In this document: positions 49,356-57,782 of the stretch, piece by piece
Layout: every line of letters starts with the position of its first letter
Numbering within the stretch: the stretch's first letter is position 1
Notes under the pieces: model-generated
What the model was told of the DNA's origin: nothing
The model's database searches: none
The model's input: the letters and a program-made list of their open reading frames with translations, nothing else
Source: BOG-908 sp964242595
GTDB taxonomy: Bacteria; Pseudomonadota; Alphaproteobacteria; Acetobacterales; Acetobacteraceae
Direction of reading: 5' to 3'
Assembly (NCBI GenBank): GCA_964242595.1
Contig: CAXTBC010000004.1
Span: forward strand, 1 to 64,000
Length of the DNA: 64,000 bases
Program-made: the position numbers and the translations under genes

Positions 49356-49705
49356 TAATACTAACGGCCGTAAACTTTGACCTATAGACAAGCATGGGGC
49401 TCTGCCCCAAACCCCGCTGGGGCCTCGAGGCCCCAGACCCCCATCTGTTTAGAATATCTTATAAATAGGTTCTAAGAGTCCGTTTGAAAACTCTCTCGAG
49501 CTGTTGGTTAAGCGTACAAACTTATCAAAAGCGGTATCTGGATACCACATTTTGGCGGGATTTACCTGACATCGGCCTCAGATTGACCGCTTCGCGGCTC
49601 TTAAAGCGAGTTTTCAAACAGCCTCTAAGGACTTGTCCTTAGCGGGGTCCAGGGGCAGAGCCCTTGGCCTTCCTTCACAGGTCAACATTAAAGGCCGTTG
49701 GTATA
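49356..49705 (+). repeat. Full-length GC-rich palindromic element with defined outer ends
   Basis: The outer ends are TAATACTAACGGCC (49356-49369) and GGCCGTTGGTATAA (from 49693), an imperfect inverted repeat. Inside are GGGGCTCTGCCCC at about 49393 and GGGGCAGAGCCC at about 49658, also inverted, with the usual inner stems. A 147-bp MITE-like insertion interrupts it. With adjacent fragments it fills the 531-bp gene-free stretch 49294-49824. Confidence 0.8.
49477..49623. mobile_element. MITE-like insertion inside a GC-rich element
   Basis: The 147-bp segment is flanked by TCTAAG on both sides (49471-49476 and 49624-49629), where uninterrupted copies have one TCTAAG. Its ends, AGTCCGTTTGAAAACTC and GAGTTTTCAAACAGCC, share a 12-bp terminal inverted repeat (GTTTGAAAACTC). 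There is no coding capacity. The ends resemble those of IS5-family (IS427-type) elements, whose target duplication would be CTA; that family link is an inference. Confidence 0.75.
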
Positions 49706-49803
49706 AGGACAAGTCCGCAAAACCTGCTGTGAAGATCCTTGATAAACGGGGGTCTGGGGCCTCGAAGCCCCAGCGAGGTATGGGACAGAGCCCCATGCTT
49801 GCC
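49706..49803 (-). repeat. Partial GC-rich palindromic element, reverse orientation
   Basis: From AAGGACAAGTCCGCAAAACC to GACAGAGCCCCATGCTTGCC the left half of another copy runs in reverse, directly joined to the previous element. It lies at the 3' end of the GT2-GtrA gene. Confidence 0.75.
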
Positions 49804-49824
49804 TAAAGGTCCAAACAACCAAAG

Positions 49825-50976
49825 TCAGCTCCGCCCGCCCCACACGTAGCGGCTGGACATGGCGAAGTTGAACACGGCTGCCACGAACGCGCCGGCCAGG
49901 CCGGAGGCGAACCAGCCCGAGCCGTGCGTGAACACGAAGCTCGCCACACCGATGTTGGACAGCGCCCCGGTGCCGCACACGAGGTAGAACTTCAACAGCC
50001 CGGTTGCCGCGGCACTGCCGCGCAGCCTGCGGTCGCCATAGGTGAAGTTGTTGTTGAGCAGGAAGTTGAACGTCATCGCCACGACGGTCGCCACCGCCTG
50101 GGAGCGGTTGAAACCGACCCCCACGACCAGTGCCAGCACGTACAGCGCCAGCATGTTCACAATCACGCCGAGCAGCCCTGTGAAGCCGAACAGCACGAAG
50201 CGCGCCGGGATCCATCCCAGGCTGCGCTTCTCGATGATCATGCCGATGTAGTCGAACACCACCGTGGTGTTCAGCTTGCTGTCGCCCTCCACGCGCAGGC
50301 GGAAGGTGTAGGGCACCTCCTTGATTCGCAGGGGGCCGGCGGCGGAAGCCGCGATGTCGAGCAGGATCTTGAAGCCGGCGCCGGACAGGCGCGGTGCCAC
50401 GTCGAGGAACAGGTCGCGCCTGATGCCGAAGAAGCCGCTCATCGGGTCGCTGATCGGCGAGGGTGTCGCCATGCGGGCCATCCAGGTGGCTACCGAGCTG
50501 CCCGTCTTGCGGGTGCGGTTCCAATCGCCCACGCCGCCGCCGGCCGCGTAGCGGGAGGCGACGACGAGGTCGCAATCCGGCCCGGTCAGGCAGGCCAACA
50601 TGCGCGGGATGATCGTCTCGTCGTGCTGGAGGTCGGCGTCCATGACGATGATCAGCGGCGCGAAGGTGGCAAGGCAGCCCTCGATCACCGCGGTGGACAG
50701 GCCGCGCCGCCCGATGCGCCGGATGCAACGCACCGTGTCGCCGTCGCGGGCGGCGGCGTCCACGATGTCCGCCGTCCCGTCGGGGGAGTTGTCGTCCACG
50801 ACGATCATCTCCCAGCGGCACACGCCGGCGAGCAGCTGGTGCAGGCGGGCGGCGAGCACGAGGATGTTGCCGGACTCGTTGTAGGTAGGCACCACGATTG
50901 CGAGCTCGGCGGTGCCGGCACCGGCCTGGCGTATCGCGGAATGGGCCAGATTGGGGATTGACGTCGTGCCGGCCAA
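49825..50976 (-). CDS. Family 2 glycosyltransferase fused to GtrA-type membrane domain
   Basis: About 383 residues. The N-terminal GT-A domain resembles dolichyl/polyprenol-phosphate mannose synthases: AIVVPTYNESGNILVLAARL, MIVVDDNSPDGTADIVD, and the metal-binding IVMDADLQHDE. The C-terminal GtrA-like domain has four membrane segments (LFGFTGLLGVIVNMLALYVL, VATVVAMTFNFLLNNNFTYG). It should transfer a sugar from a nucleotide donor to a polyprenyl phosphate and help flip it. The TTG at 50976 is preferred for its CGGAG ribosome site; an upstream TTG at 51033 lacks one. The multi-pass membrane protein upstream may use the product. Confidence 0.88.
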   Translation of the reverse strand: MAGTTSIPNLAHSAIRQAGAGTAELAIVVPTYNESGNILVLAARLHQLLAGVCRWEMIVVDDNSPDGTADIVDAAARDGDTVRCIRRIGRRGLSTAVIEGCLATFAPLIIVMDADLQHDETIIPRMLACLTGPDCDLVVASRYAAGGGVGDWNRTRKTGSSVATWMARMATPSPISDPMSGFFGIRRDLFLDVAPRLSGAGFKILLDIAASAAGPLRIKEVPYTFRLRVEGDSKLNTTVVFDYIGMIIEKRSLGWIPARFVLFGFTGLLGVIVNMLALYVLALVVGVGFNRSQAVATVVAMTFNFLLNNNFTYGDRRLRGSAAATGLLKFYLVCGTGALSNIGVASFVFTHGSGWFASGLAGAFVAAVFNFAMSSRYVWGGRS

Positions 50977-51098
50977 AAAAGATCTCCGGAGTTGGTGCGC
51001 TGCACCATTGTAGTTGGACCGGCGCCGCTGCAACTCACATCAGCGGCAAGGGGCGGTAGCAGAGAAGCCGGCGCTTTTCGGTTGGTGCCGGCCGGCCG

Positions 51099-52700
51099 TC
51101 AGTGTCTTACCACAAATAGCGCGGCAATGCCGTCATGGGCCAGCAACCCCAGCCGGTCCGGCAACAGGCCGTCGACCTCGGGTCCTGGGTCAGCGCCCAG
51201 AACCAGCACGTAATCGAAGCGGCCCGGCCACCCGGCCAGCAGGGCTGCAGGGTCCCTGCTCGGCGAGGCGGTGGCGTTGGCGCCGAGCAGGGCGACGTCG
51301 TGCGGCGGGGCAAAACCGCCATCGCCCGAGGCGTCGTAGGGAGACAGGGTCACGATAGGCTGCTGGCCGGGCTCGGCGAAGGCGTTTGACCAGAAGGCAC
51401 GCCTGTCGATCAGAGCGAAAGCCCCGTAATGCCAGTAGGCGGTCGCCATGCCGTGGGCCGCCACCCGGCTGGCTGGGATGGTGCCGGCCTCCCAGCGGTG
51501 CTGCTGCGGATCGGCATCCACCACGAGCACCCGGCTGCCAGGGCCGACCCGCGCCAGGACCTGCCGCACGTCCGCCACGTCCTGGCGCGATCCCGCCCAT
51601 ACCGTGGTGATGTAGGCCATCCGGCCGGCGAACACGCTGGCCAGGACGACGGTCGCCAGGACCGCCTGCCGCCGCGGCAGGCGGTCCGGCAGGGTCAGGG
51701 CGAACAGCAGGAAACCGAGCAGGACGGGGATGCGCGTGTCAATCCAGTAGCCGCCTTTGGCTCCGACAGGCAGAACCGCGTAGGCGGCCAGCAGCACGGG
51801 CACCGCGATCCAGATGGCCGGCGCCATGCGGAACCGGCCGCGCACGGCCCAGATCAGGACCATCCCGGCCAGCACGGCGGCCACTGCGTAGCTTTCCAGG
51901 CGCGCGTAGCCCAGCACCGGCACCAAAAACAGGAACAGCTTGAGCCTGACGGATTGCCAGATCACCGCGCCGCCCGCCTTGGCAAACGGGGATACCAAAT
52001 AGAGGACAACACACGGCGCCAGCGCGGCCGCCACGGCCAACGCATGGCCGAGCGCGAAACGGCGGCCAGCTGCGTCGCCAAGGCCGCGCCGGTGGATAGC
52101 GGCCAGTTCGGCCGAACCGATCAGCACGGCGAAGAAGCCGAAGCCGAACAGGTGGCAGACAAAGGCCAGCAGCGCGAACACCGCGCCCAGGACGATCGCC
52201 CCTACGAGGTGGCGGCCGGACATGGCCACCCAGGCCGCGGCTCCCCACAGTGCCACGCCGGAGGCGAGCTGGAAGTTCAGGGAGCCCGACAGGAACATCA
52301 TGTCGTAGACGACGAAGCCGGCGCCGAGCTGCCATAGCGAGCGCACCCGGAAGCAGGCGATGCTGAGGGCGATGATGCCGGTCGCCGGCAGCAGCACGAC
52401 CAGGGCCACGAACACGCGCCCGGCGACCAGAGGCGGCATGAGGTGCATCAGCGGCGGCAGGATCAGGTCGATCGCCAGGTTGGGGACGAGCTGCCACTTC
52501 GCCGCGAAGATGTGGCCCATCACCGGGTCCGCCGTGCCGAACGCCAGGAAGAAGCAGCGCGCGAGGTGGTCGGGGTAGTCCGACAGGGGCGGCACCGTCA
52601 CCACGAGGATCGGCGCCATCAGGGTGGCCAGCATGAGTGCGAGGCCGACCCACCAAAGCCACCTTGGCCAAAGGCGGGCGCTGTCTTCCGTCGCGTGCAT
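51099..52700 (-). CDS. Multi-pass membrane protein, possible GT-C-type glycosyltransferase
   Basis: A 533-residue protein with about eleven membrane segments (WWVGLALMLATLMAPILVVT at the N-terminus, and further segments to about residue 375). After the first one comes PPLSDYPDHLARCFFLAFG, an acidic first periplasmic loop as in GT-C enzymes. The C-terminal 150 residues are soluble (VGPGSRVLVVDADPQQHRWE). I do not recognise a named family. Its position just upstream of the GT2-GtrA gene on the same strand suggests it takes sugar from the polyprenyl carrier, which is inference only. Confidence 0.65.
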   Translation of the reverse strand: MHATEDSARLWPRWLWWVGLALMLATLMAPILVVTVPPLSDYPDHLARCFFLAFGTADPVMGHIFAAKWQLVPNLAIDLILPPLMHLMPPLVAGRVFVALVVLLPATGIIALSIACFRVRSLWQLGAGFVVYDMMFLSGSLNFQLASGVALWGAAAWVAMSGRHLVGAIVLGAVFALLAFVCHLFGFGFFAVLIGSAELAAIHRRGLGDAAGRRFALGHALAVAAALAPCVVLYLVSPFAKAGGAVIWQSVRLKLFLFLVPVLGYARLESYAVAAVLAGMVLIWAVRGRFRMAPAIWIAVPVLLAAYAVLPVGAKGGYWIDTRIPVLLGFLLFALTLPDRLPRRQAVLATVVLASVFAGRMAYITTVWAGSRQDVADVRQVLARVGPGSRVLVVDADPQQHRWEAGTIPASRVAAHGMATAYWHYGAFALIDRRAFWSNAFAEPGQQPIVTLSPYDASGDGGFAPPHDVALLGANATASPSRDPAALLAGWPGRFDYVLVLGADPGPEVDGLLPDRLGLLAHDGIAALFVVRH

Positions 52701-52782
52701 GAACCGGTCCCTCAGGCCGCTTAGCTGCGTATGCGGCGCGATCGGCGGTCCTGCTACGCGCGGCGGGCAGACCCGTTCGATA

Positions 52783-54009
52783 TCAGACGAACAGCGCGCC
52801 CCCGATCACGCCCCCGGCCACAACGCCCGGCGGCACAGCGAACAGCGCGCTGGCCGTGTGGGTGGCGAACTGGTTCAGCATGTCGAACTTCGCCATGCGG
52901 GCGAACATGCGGCTGAACTGGGCGCGCGGGTCCTTTTGGTAGGACATGAACAGCAGGCCGGCGTCGTACTCCATCGCCTGCCGCCATGGGGGCCAGCGCT
53001 CGGCGGTGACGTTCACGCCGTCGTTGTAGCTGTAGCCGCGGCGGAAGATGCGCGCGCCGCTGGAAGCGGCACTGGCCAGGCGTATGTGCGCGTTCTCGGC
53101 GATCACCGGGTTGCCGTCGGCATCGGCAGCCGCGAAGTCCTCGACGTCGTGCTCCTTGTGGGCGCCGATGGGAGCGCCGCCGTCCTTGCCGCGCCCCATC
53201 GTCTGCTCCTGGAAGCCGACCGGCGTGCGGTCCCAGTGCTCCAGCGCAATCCGGATGCGACGGGCCACCAGGTAGGTGCCGCCCGCCATCCAGGCCGGCC
53301 CCTCGGCGCCGGCCCACACCACGTCGTCCATCTCGGCGGCGTTCCCGGGGCTTGGATTGTTGCTGCCGTCCTTGAAGCCCATCAGGTTGCGCGGCGTCTG
53401 CGCCTGCGGCTGCGGGATGAAGCCCGCCTGCACCCAGCGCGTGTCGGCCACACCGTAGGCCAGCCGGGCCAGCTGGCGCACGGCGTGGAAGGCGGTCTGC
53501 GGGTCCTCGGCGCAAGCCTGGACGCTCAAATCGCCGTCGCAGCGCGCGGGTTGCAATTGGTCGCCGGTGAAACGCGGCAGGTCCGCCAGCGCGGCCGGGC
53601 GCCTGACCGCCAGCCCGAACCGGTCCTGCCCGTCCTTGGTGAACAGCGTGGGGCCGAAGCCGAACGTCAGGGTCAGCCGTGCCGGCGGCAGGCCGCCGGT
53701 GTCGCCTGAATCCGCCGGGTCGGCCGGCTGGCCGACGCACAGGCGCGCGGCGGCATCCGTCCACCGCGCCAGCAACGCCTGCACGTCGCCGGCCTTGGCG
53801 GTGGTGAGGTCGAAGGCGGCCAGGTAGGTGTGCGCCTGCTGCGGCGTGGTGATGCCGGCCTGGTGGGCGCCGTGGAACGCCACCACCGGGTCCGGCGTGG
53901 CCACCGTGGTGTTCTGCGCGGCGGCTGGGCGCAATGCCGCCGCAGCCGCGGCCAGGCCGGCCGATGCGCTCAGGAACCCGCGCCGCGAGTGCATGGGGCA
54001 GCCGCTCAC
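52783..54009 (-). CDS. efeB: Dyp-type peroxidase EfeB (Tat-exported, haem)
   Basis: A 408-residue haem peroxidase/deferrochelatase. A twin-arginine signal (HSRRGFLSASAGLAAAAAAL) directs the folded enzyme to the periplasm. The Dyp signature GFKDGSNNP carries the catalytic aspartate, and the later AENAHIRLA segment contains the probable proximal haem histidine, with RIFRRGYSY following. In the usual EfeUOB iron-uptake system EfeU and EfeO accompany it; neither is here. The GTG at 54009 overlaps the stop of the upstream beta-propeller gene, so the two are co-translated; an ATG at 53994 is an alternative start. Confidence 0.92.
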   Translation of the reverse strand: MSGCPMHSRRGFLSASAGLAAAAAALRPAAAQNTTVATPDPVVAFHGAHQAGITTPQQAHTYLAAFDLTTAKAGDVQALLARWTDAAARLCVGQPADPADSGDTGGLPPARLTLTFGFGPTLFTKDGQDRFGLAVRRPAALADLPRFTGDQLQPARCDGDLSVQACAEDPQTAFHAVRQLARLAYGVADTRWVQAGFIPQPQAQTPRNLMGFKDGSNNPSPGNAAEMDDVVWAGAEGPAWMAGGTYLVARRIRIALEHWDRTPVGFQEQTMGRGKDGGAPIGAHKEHDVEDFAAADADGNPVIAENAHIRLASAASSGARIFRRGYSYNDGVNVTAERWPPWRQAMEYDAGLLFMSYQKDPRAQFSRMFARMAKFDMLNQFATHTASALFAVPPGVVAGGVIGGALFV

Positions 54010-55139
54010 CGTGCGCCGCCCAGCATCAGCGTGTTCACGTCGTCCATCACGTAGTAGAACCCCTTGCTGTCCGGCGTCATGGCGATGCCGAACAGGTCAC
54101 CGTTGCCGGGCGGCGACTGCGCCTGATCGTTGTTGATCCACTGCGCATAGATTTGCTTTCCGGCGACAGGATCAACCTCCACCAGGCGACCATCTTTGCC
54201 GTTGCACACCAGGAGGTGGCCCTGGGGGGACAACGTCATTGCCAGCGGCCAGGAGAGCAGGCCGCCTTGTGTCACCACGCGGCCGGTGCCGGCGCTGGCC
54301 GTGCGCGTCAAGGCGTCCGATACCGCCACGATCAGGTTGTCCAGCCCGTCGGTCACGTACAGCGTGCCGTCCGGAGCCAGCACCAGGCCGGTCGGGCCCA
54401 GCAGGAAGTTGTCACGGTCCGCGCGCTGCGCCAGGCCGCTGGCAACCACGGTCTGCCCGGCCAGCACGGGAGGCTGCCCTTCGGCCACGGCCAGGCTCAG
54501 CCGCAGCACGGTGGATTTGTGCACCACCACCGGCAGGCCCGTCGCGGGGTCGAGCACGCTGGGCGACGGCACGCCGAAGCCCGCCATGCTGACGAACAGC
54601 GTGGCCTGCGCCCCGCGGTCGTCCACGCCCATGTTGCCCCACGGATCGTTGATGTTCGGCCCGGCCCACGCGGTGACGAAGTGGCCGTCGCGGTCCAGCA
54701 CGATCAGGCAGCCATCCCCCTTGGTGGCCGTGGTGCCGTCCTTGCTGGGGGTGCTGCCCACGACCACCCAGCCGGACCGCAGAACCACCATGGCGGTCGA
54801 CAGTCCCACGCCGCCGGGGCATTGCGGCAGATGCTGCGGCAGCTTGGCGAACAGGTAGGTGTCCTGGGTAGACGGCCGGTAGCCGACGATGGTGGTGCCG
54901 GTGCCCTGCAGGTTGGAGATGTTGTTGAAGTTGTCGACCAGCACGTCGTCCTTGTGGATGCGGCCGGCGGTGACGGGGGAGACGACAACGGCGTACGGGT
55001 TGAGATCCCCGTTATCCGTGACGGTGGAGGTGAGCGTGGCGTGGCGATGCACAGTCTCCAGGAAGCCGGCAGGCGCGGCGTGCGCGGCGGCGGCGCAGAG
55101 CAGTGCTATGCCCAGGCCGAGCGGGCAGTAAGTTGACAC
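54006..55139 (-). CDS. Secreted beta-propeller (NHL/SMP-30-like) protein
   Basis: From the GTG at 55139 (AAAGG nine bases upstream) the 377-residue protein has a signal peptide (LGLGIALLCAAAAHA, end about residue 21). It then has repeated beta-propeller blades: FVTAWAGPNINDPWGNMGVD, LLGPTGLVLAPDGTLYVTDG, SWPLAMTLSPQGHLLVCNG and GDLFGIAMTPDSKGFYYVMD. No catalytic residues are evident; it may bind a ligand or partner. Coupling to efeB suggests a joint periplasmic function. The frame stays open upstream to 55559 through repeat sequence, which is not taken as coding. Confidence 0.82.
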   Translation of the reverse strand: MSTYCPLGLGIALLCAAAAHAAPAGFLETVHRHATLTSTVTDNGDLNPYAVVVSPVTAGRIHKDDVLVDNFNNISNLQGTGTTIVGYRPSTQDTYLFAKLPQHLPQCPGGVGLSTAMVVLRSGWVVVGSTPSKDGTTATKGDGCLIVLDRDGHFVTAWAGPNINDPWGNMGVDDRGAQATLFVSMAGFGVPSPSVLDPATGLPVVVHKSTVLRLSLAVAEGQPPVLAGQTVVASGLAQRADRDNFLLGPTGLVLAPDGTLYVTDGLDNLIVAVSDALTRTASAGTGRVVTQGGLLSWPLAMTLSPQGHLLVCNGKDGRLVEVDPVAGKQIYAQWINNDQAQSPPGNGDLFGIAMTPDSKGFYYVMDDVNTLMLGGAR

Positions 55140-55171
55140 GCGAAGGGACCTTTCGGTGATTGTCGTACGAA

Positions 55172-55303
55172 GCAAGGAAGGCCTTCTTTTCTGAAGAAAA
55201 GAAGCAAAAGACTTCTGTCCTGTGGCGCGTACCGTTCCGCACCACCCGACAGGGAGCAAAAGTTTTTTGCTTCTTTTTTGCAAAAAGAAGGCCTTTCTTT
55301 CTT
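55172..55303. repeat. AT-rich bipartite hairpin element
   Basis: The left arm (55172-55219) has AAGGCCTTCTTTTCTGAAGA; the right arm (55256-55303) has GCAAAAGTTTTTTGCTTC and TTTTTTGCAAAAAGAAGGCC. The spacer has CACCCGACAGGG. It lies between the porin stop codon and the propeller start, both on the minus strand. Confidence 0.85.
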
Positions 55304-55308
55304 GCATG

Positions 55309-56727
55309 CTAAAACAGGATGTTCGTGCGGACGCCAAGAACGAACTCGCTGGCGACCTTGCGCATAGGGTCGCTACGATCCACCACGCTGCCGCCGGGGT
55401 TGAACACGTATTGCAGGTCCGGCTGCACCTGCCACCACGGGTGGACCTGATACTGGTATGTCGCTTCCACATACGTCTCACTCGTGCGGACCGCGACGTA
55501 CGTGCCGGGGCTTGCCGCCGCGAGGTCGCGGTCCGCCGCGGTCGCCTCGTGGCTGACATGAGCGTAGCCCATCCCGACCGCCAGCGTGTCGTCCGGCCGG
55601 CTGGTGAAGGGCACGTGGTAGACCACGCCGGCGTTCAGGCTGAGATCAGCCAGGTTGCGGTCGGCGTCCGGCGTGCCCACGATCCGGCCGAACACGCTGA
55701 CGGCCCGGTTGGGGTTGCGCTGGGCGCGCCACAGCATCTGGTCGGCCACCGCGTAGACGGCGTAGTCGCCGTGGTGCTGCGGCGGCAATACCGCGGTGCC
55801 GGGACGCTGGTCGGCGAAGTTCTCGCTGTCGTAGAAGGCGCCGAGCCGGTACGTGTGGCCCAAAGGCGCGCCCTCGCCCGGGTACACCAGCGTGCCCACG
55901 GCGGGATAGGTGTATTGCAGCTCCAGTAGGCTGAGCGTGCCGCCGTTCAGCGGGAAGCTGGTGCCGGATCCGTCCACACGCTGGGAGTCACCCTGGGTGG
56001 TGGAGGCCGGGTTGCCGTTGAACACGCCGGCCAGCAGGGTGATGGCGTTGACCGGATGCCAGCGCAGGCGCACGCCGAGGTCCGACAGCGGATAGGCCGG
56101 GCCGCCGCCGGGAAGGTCCACCGACGGCACCAGCGGCCAGCCGAACGACGTGTTGACGAAGTAGGCGGCGTTCGGGCTGTAGATGAACTCCTGGTCCACG
56201 CTCTGCTGGCCGAACTTCACGTCGGCCCTGTCCTCGTCGAGGAACTTCTGGTCGTACCAGGCCTCCCACAGCCTTGTCGCACGGTCGGCCTCGATGCCGC
56301 TCGAGGTTTGCAGGGTTTGCAGGTTGTCGGTGCTGAGGTTGCGGCCGTGGATCTGCAGGGCGCTGATGTTGACCAGGCCGCCGTACCAGCCGAACGCCCG
56401 TTGGGTGTCGAGTTGCAGGATAGCCTGGGTGAGCCCGTCATAGGCAAACCCACGATGCGAACCGCCGGTGGCGTTGCCCAGCACCTCACTGGTCTCCTGC
56501 ACGGCGAGCGAGATGCCGTATTTAGCCAGCAGGGTGCGCAGGCCGAACAGGTTGCCCAGCAGGAAGTTGGTCCGTTGCAGATCGCCCAGGAAGCCGGAGT
56601 AGCCCTGCGCGTCCGGGTTGGTCTCGTCCGCATTGCTGGGCACGGACAGCGGCGGCGGTGCCGCCAAGGCCCGGGCGCTGCCGGCTGCGACTGCGCCAGC
56701 AAAGCTGATAATGCGAATTACTCTCAT
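55309..56727 (-). CDS. Carbohydrate-selective porin, OprB family
   Basis: A 472-residue outer-membrane protein. The signal peptide is IISFAGAVAAGSARALA (residues about 5-22). The OprB signatures follow: LLGNLFGLRTLLAKYGISLA with VQETSEVLGNATGG, then alternating beta-strand patterns and a C-terminal strand ending FVLGVRTNILF with the terminal phenylalanine needed for barrel assembly. It should admit sugars or similar solutes through the outer membrane. The ATG at 56727 is chosen because it begins the signal peptide. Confidence 0.92.
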   Translation of the reverse strand: MRVIRIISFAGAVAAGSARALAAPPPLSVPSNADETNPDAQGYSGFLGDLQRTNFLLGNLFGLRTLLAKYGISLAVQETSEVLGNATGGSHRGFAYDGLTQAILQLDTQRAFGWYGGLVNISALQIHGRNLSTDNLQTLQTSSGIEADRATRLWEAWYDQKFLDEDRADVKFGQQSVDQEFIYSPNAAYFVNTSFGWPLVPSVDLPGGGPAYPLSDLGVRLRWHPVNAITLLAGVFNGNPASTTQGDSQRVDGSGTSFPLNGGTLSLLELQYTYPAVGTLVYPGEGAPLGHTYRLGAFYDSENFADQRPGTAVLPPQHHGDYAVYAVADQMLWRAQRNPNRAVSVFGRIVGTPDADRNLADLSLNAGVVYHVPFTSRPDDTLAVGMGYAHVSHEATAADRDLAAASPGTYVAVRTSETYVEATYQYQVHPWWQVQPDLQYVFNPGGSVVDRSDPMRKVASEFVLGVRTNILF

Positions 56728-56931
56728 TTGCAATGAGCTATACGGGCGGGCCGGCGCTGTCAACAACGTGCTTGGGCTTGCCGCTACGGTGCGCCGCTTT
56801 GGACACAGCTCGGGCATGCCTGATCCACGGCCTACCCAACGATGAGGCGGGCTGTCCGGCGCTACAGCCGCGAGGTCGCCGAGCTGAACGACACCGACGC
56901 CCGGTGTTCCCGGTCGAACGGGACCCTGGTG

Positions 56932-57411
56932 CTACCAGCCCAGGCCCGGACCGAATTCCGGGCCGAAGCCGCCCCCAAAGCCGCCCTCAGGTTCCCAGGC
57001 GCCCCAGTTCCACCCGGCATCGCTGTACTCGGACGCCGTCAGTTGCTGCTCGCTGGCGATGTTCTGCTGCTGCTGGTGCAGCTTGTAGGCGCCGTAGGCT
57101 TGCTGGCTGCCGACGTACAGGCAGTTGCACACCAGGGGATCGGCATAGACGTAGTGCACGTCGTTCCCGCGCACGCGTTGCACGAAATGGTTGGCCGGCA
57201 GCTTGCTCAGCATCGCCTGGCGCTCCGGCGTATTGGCCGGACGGACCAGGAAGCCGGCGGCTGCCAGGTTGTCCTCCTTCTGCGTGACGGCCTGCTGCGG
57301 GGTCTGGCAGCCGGACAGCAGGCCTGCCAGGATCAGCAGCCCGCTGCCAACACAGAACAGCCGTATCGGATCGGCAGTAGTCGCAAGACTACGACTGGCC
57401 TGTGCGCGCAT
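56932..57411 (-). CDS. Small lipoprotein with Gly/Phe-rich tail
   Basis: A 159-residue protein with a long N-terminus, the hydrophobic stretch FCVGSGLLILAGLLSGC and lipobox cysteine C35. The middle contains LSKLPANHFVQRVRGNDVHY and YADPLVCNCLYVGSQQAYGA, and the end is GGFGGGFGPEFGPGLGW. I do not recognise a family, although secreted proteins with the VCNCLYVG type of motif are common in this bacterial group. It lies upstream of the OprB gene on the same strand across 204 bp. Confidence 0.72.
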   Translation of the reverse strand: MRAQASRSLATTADPIRLFCVGSGLLILAGLLSGCQTPQQAVTQKEDNLAAAGFLVRPANTPERQAMLSKLPANHFVQRVRGNDVHYVYADPLVCNCLYVGSQQAYGAYKLHQQQQNIASEQQLTASEYSDAGWNWGAWEPEGGFGGGFGPEFGPGLGW

Positions 57412-57575
57412 GATGAGTCCTTGAAGAAGCCGAACTGCTTGGAGTGAAGCTAGCCGTGCCGCTTCGGTTGCGCGCCTGTAGTCGCACAGAGTCGCGACAG
57501 CGCAGTAGGTTGCGCAAGTTGGTGAGCTCAACACGGGGCTCCGCGCGAACCGACCTGCGTCGAGGTTAGCTGTCG

Positions 57576-57728
57576 CAAAGGAAGCAAGGCCTTCTTTTTT
57601 GAAAAAAGAAGCAAAACTTTTGTCTCTTTGCTCTATCAGCAGCCTTGATCGGTCCCATAGCATCCGGCCGTCTCAAATGCGGGAAGCAAAAGTTTTTTGG
57701 TCCTTTTTTCAAAAAGGAATGCTTTCTT
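57576..57728. repeat. AT-rich bipartite hairpin element
   Basis: The left arm (57576-57618) has GGCCTTCTTTTTTGAAAAAA; the right arm (57686-57728) has GCAAAAGTTTTTTGGTCC and TTTTTTCAAAAAGGAATGC. The spacer ends TCAAATGCGGGAAGCAAAAG, identical in the 7.3 kb copy. It lies in the 371-bp gap 57412-57782; nothing else is seen there apart from a presumed promoter for the lipoprotein gene. Confidence 0.85.
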
Positions 57729-57782
57729 CCGGAAGGCCGATCTTGGAACACAATTGCCGGCGCCGGAGAGTAAAGCTCCCTG

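Noticed and set aside
55140..55559. Upstream in-frame extension of the propeller gene through the AT-rich repeat
   Set aside because: It would cross the repeat and the end of the OprB gene and precede the signal peptide; a GTG with a ribosome site lies directly before the signal peptide.
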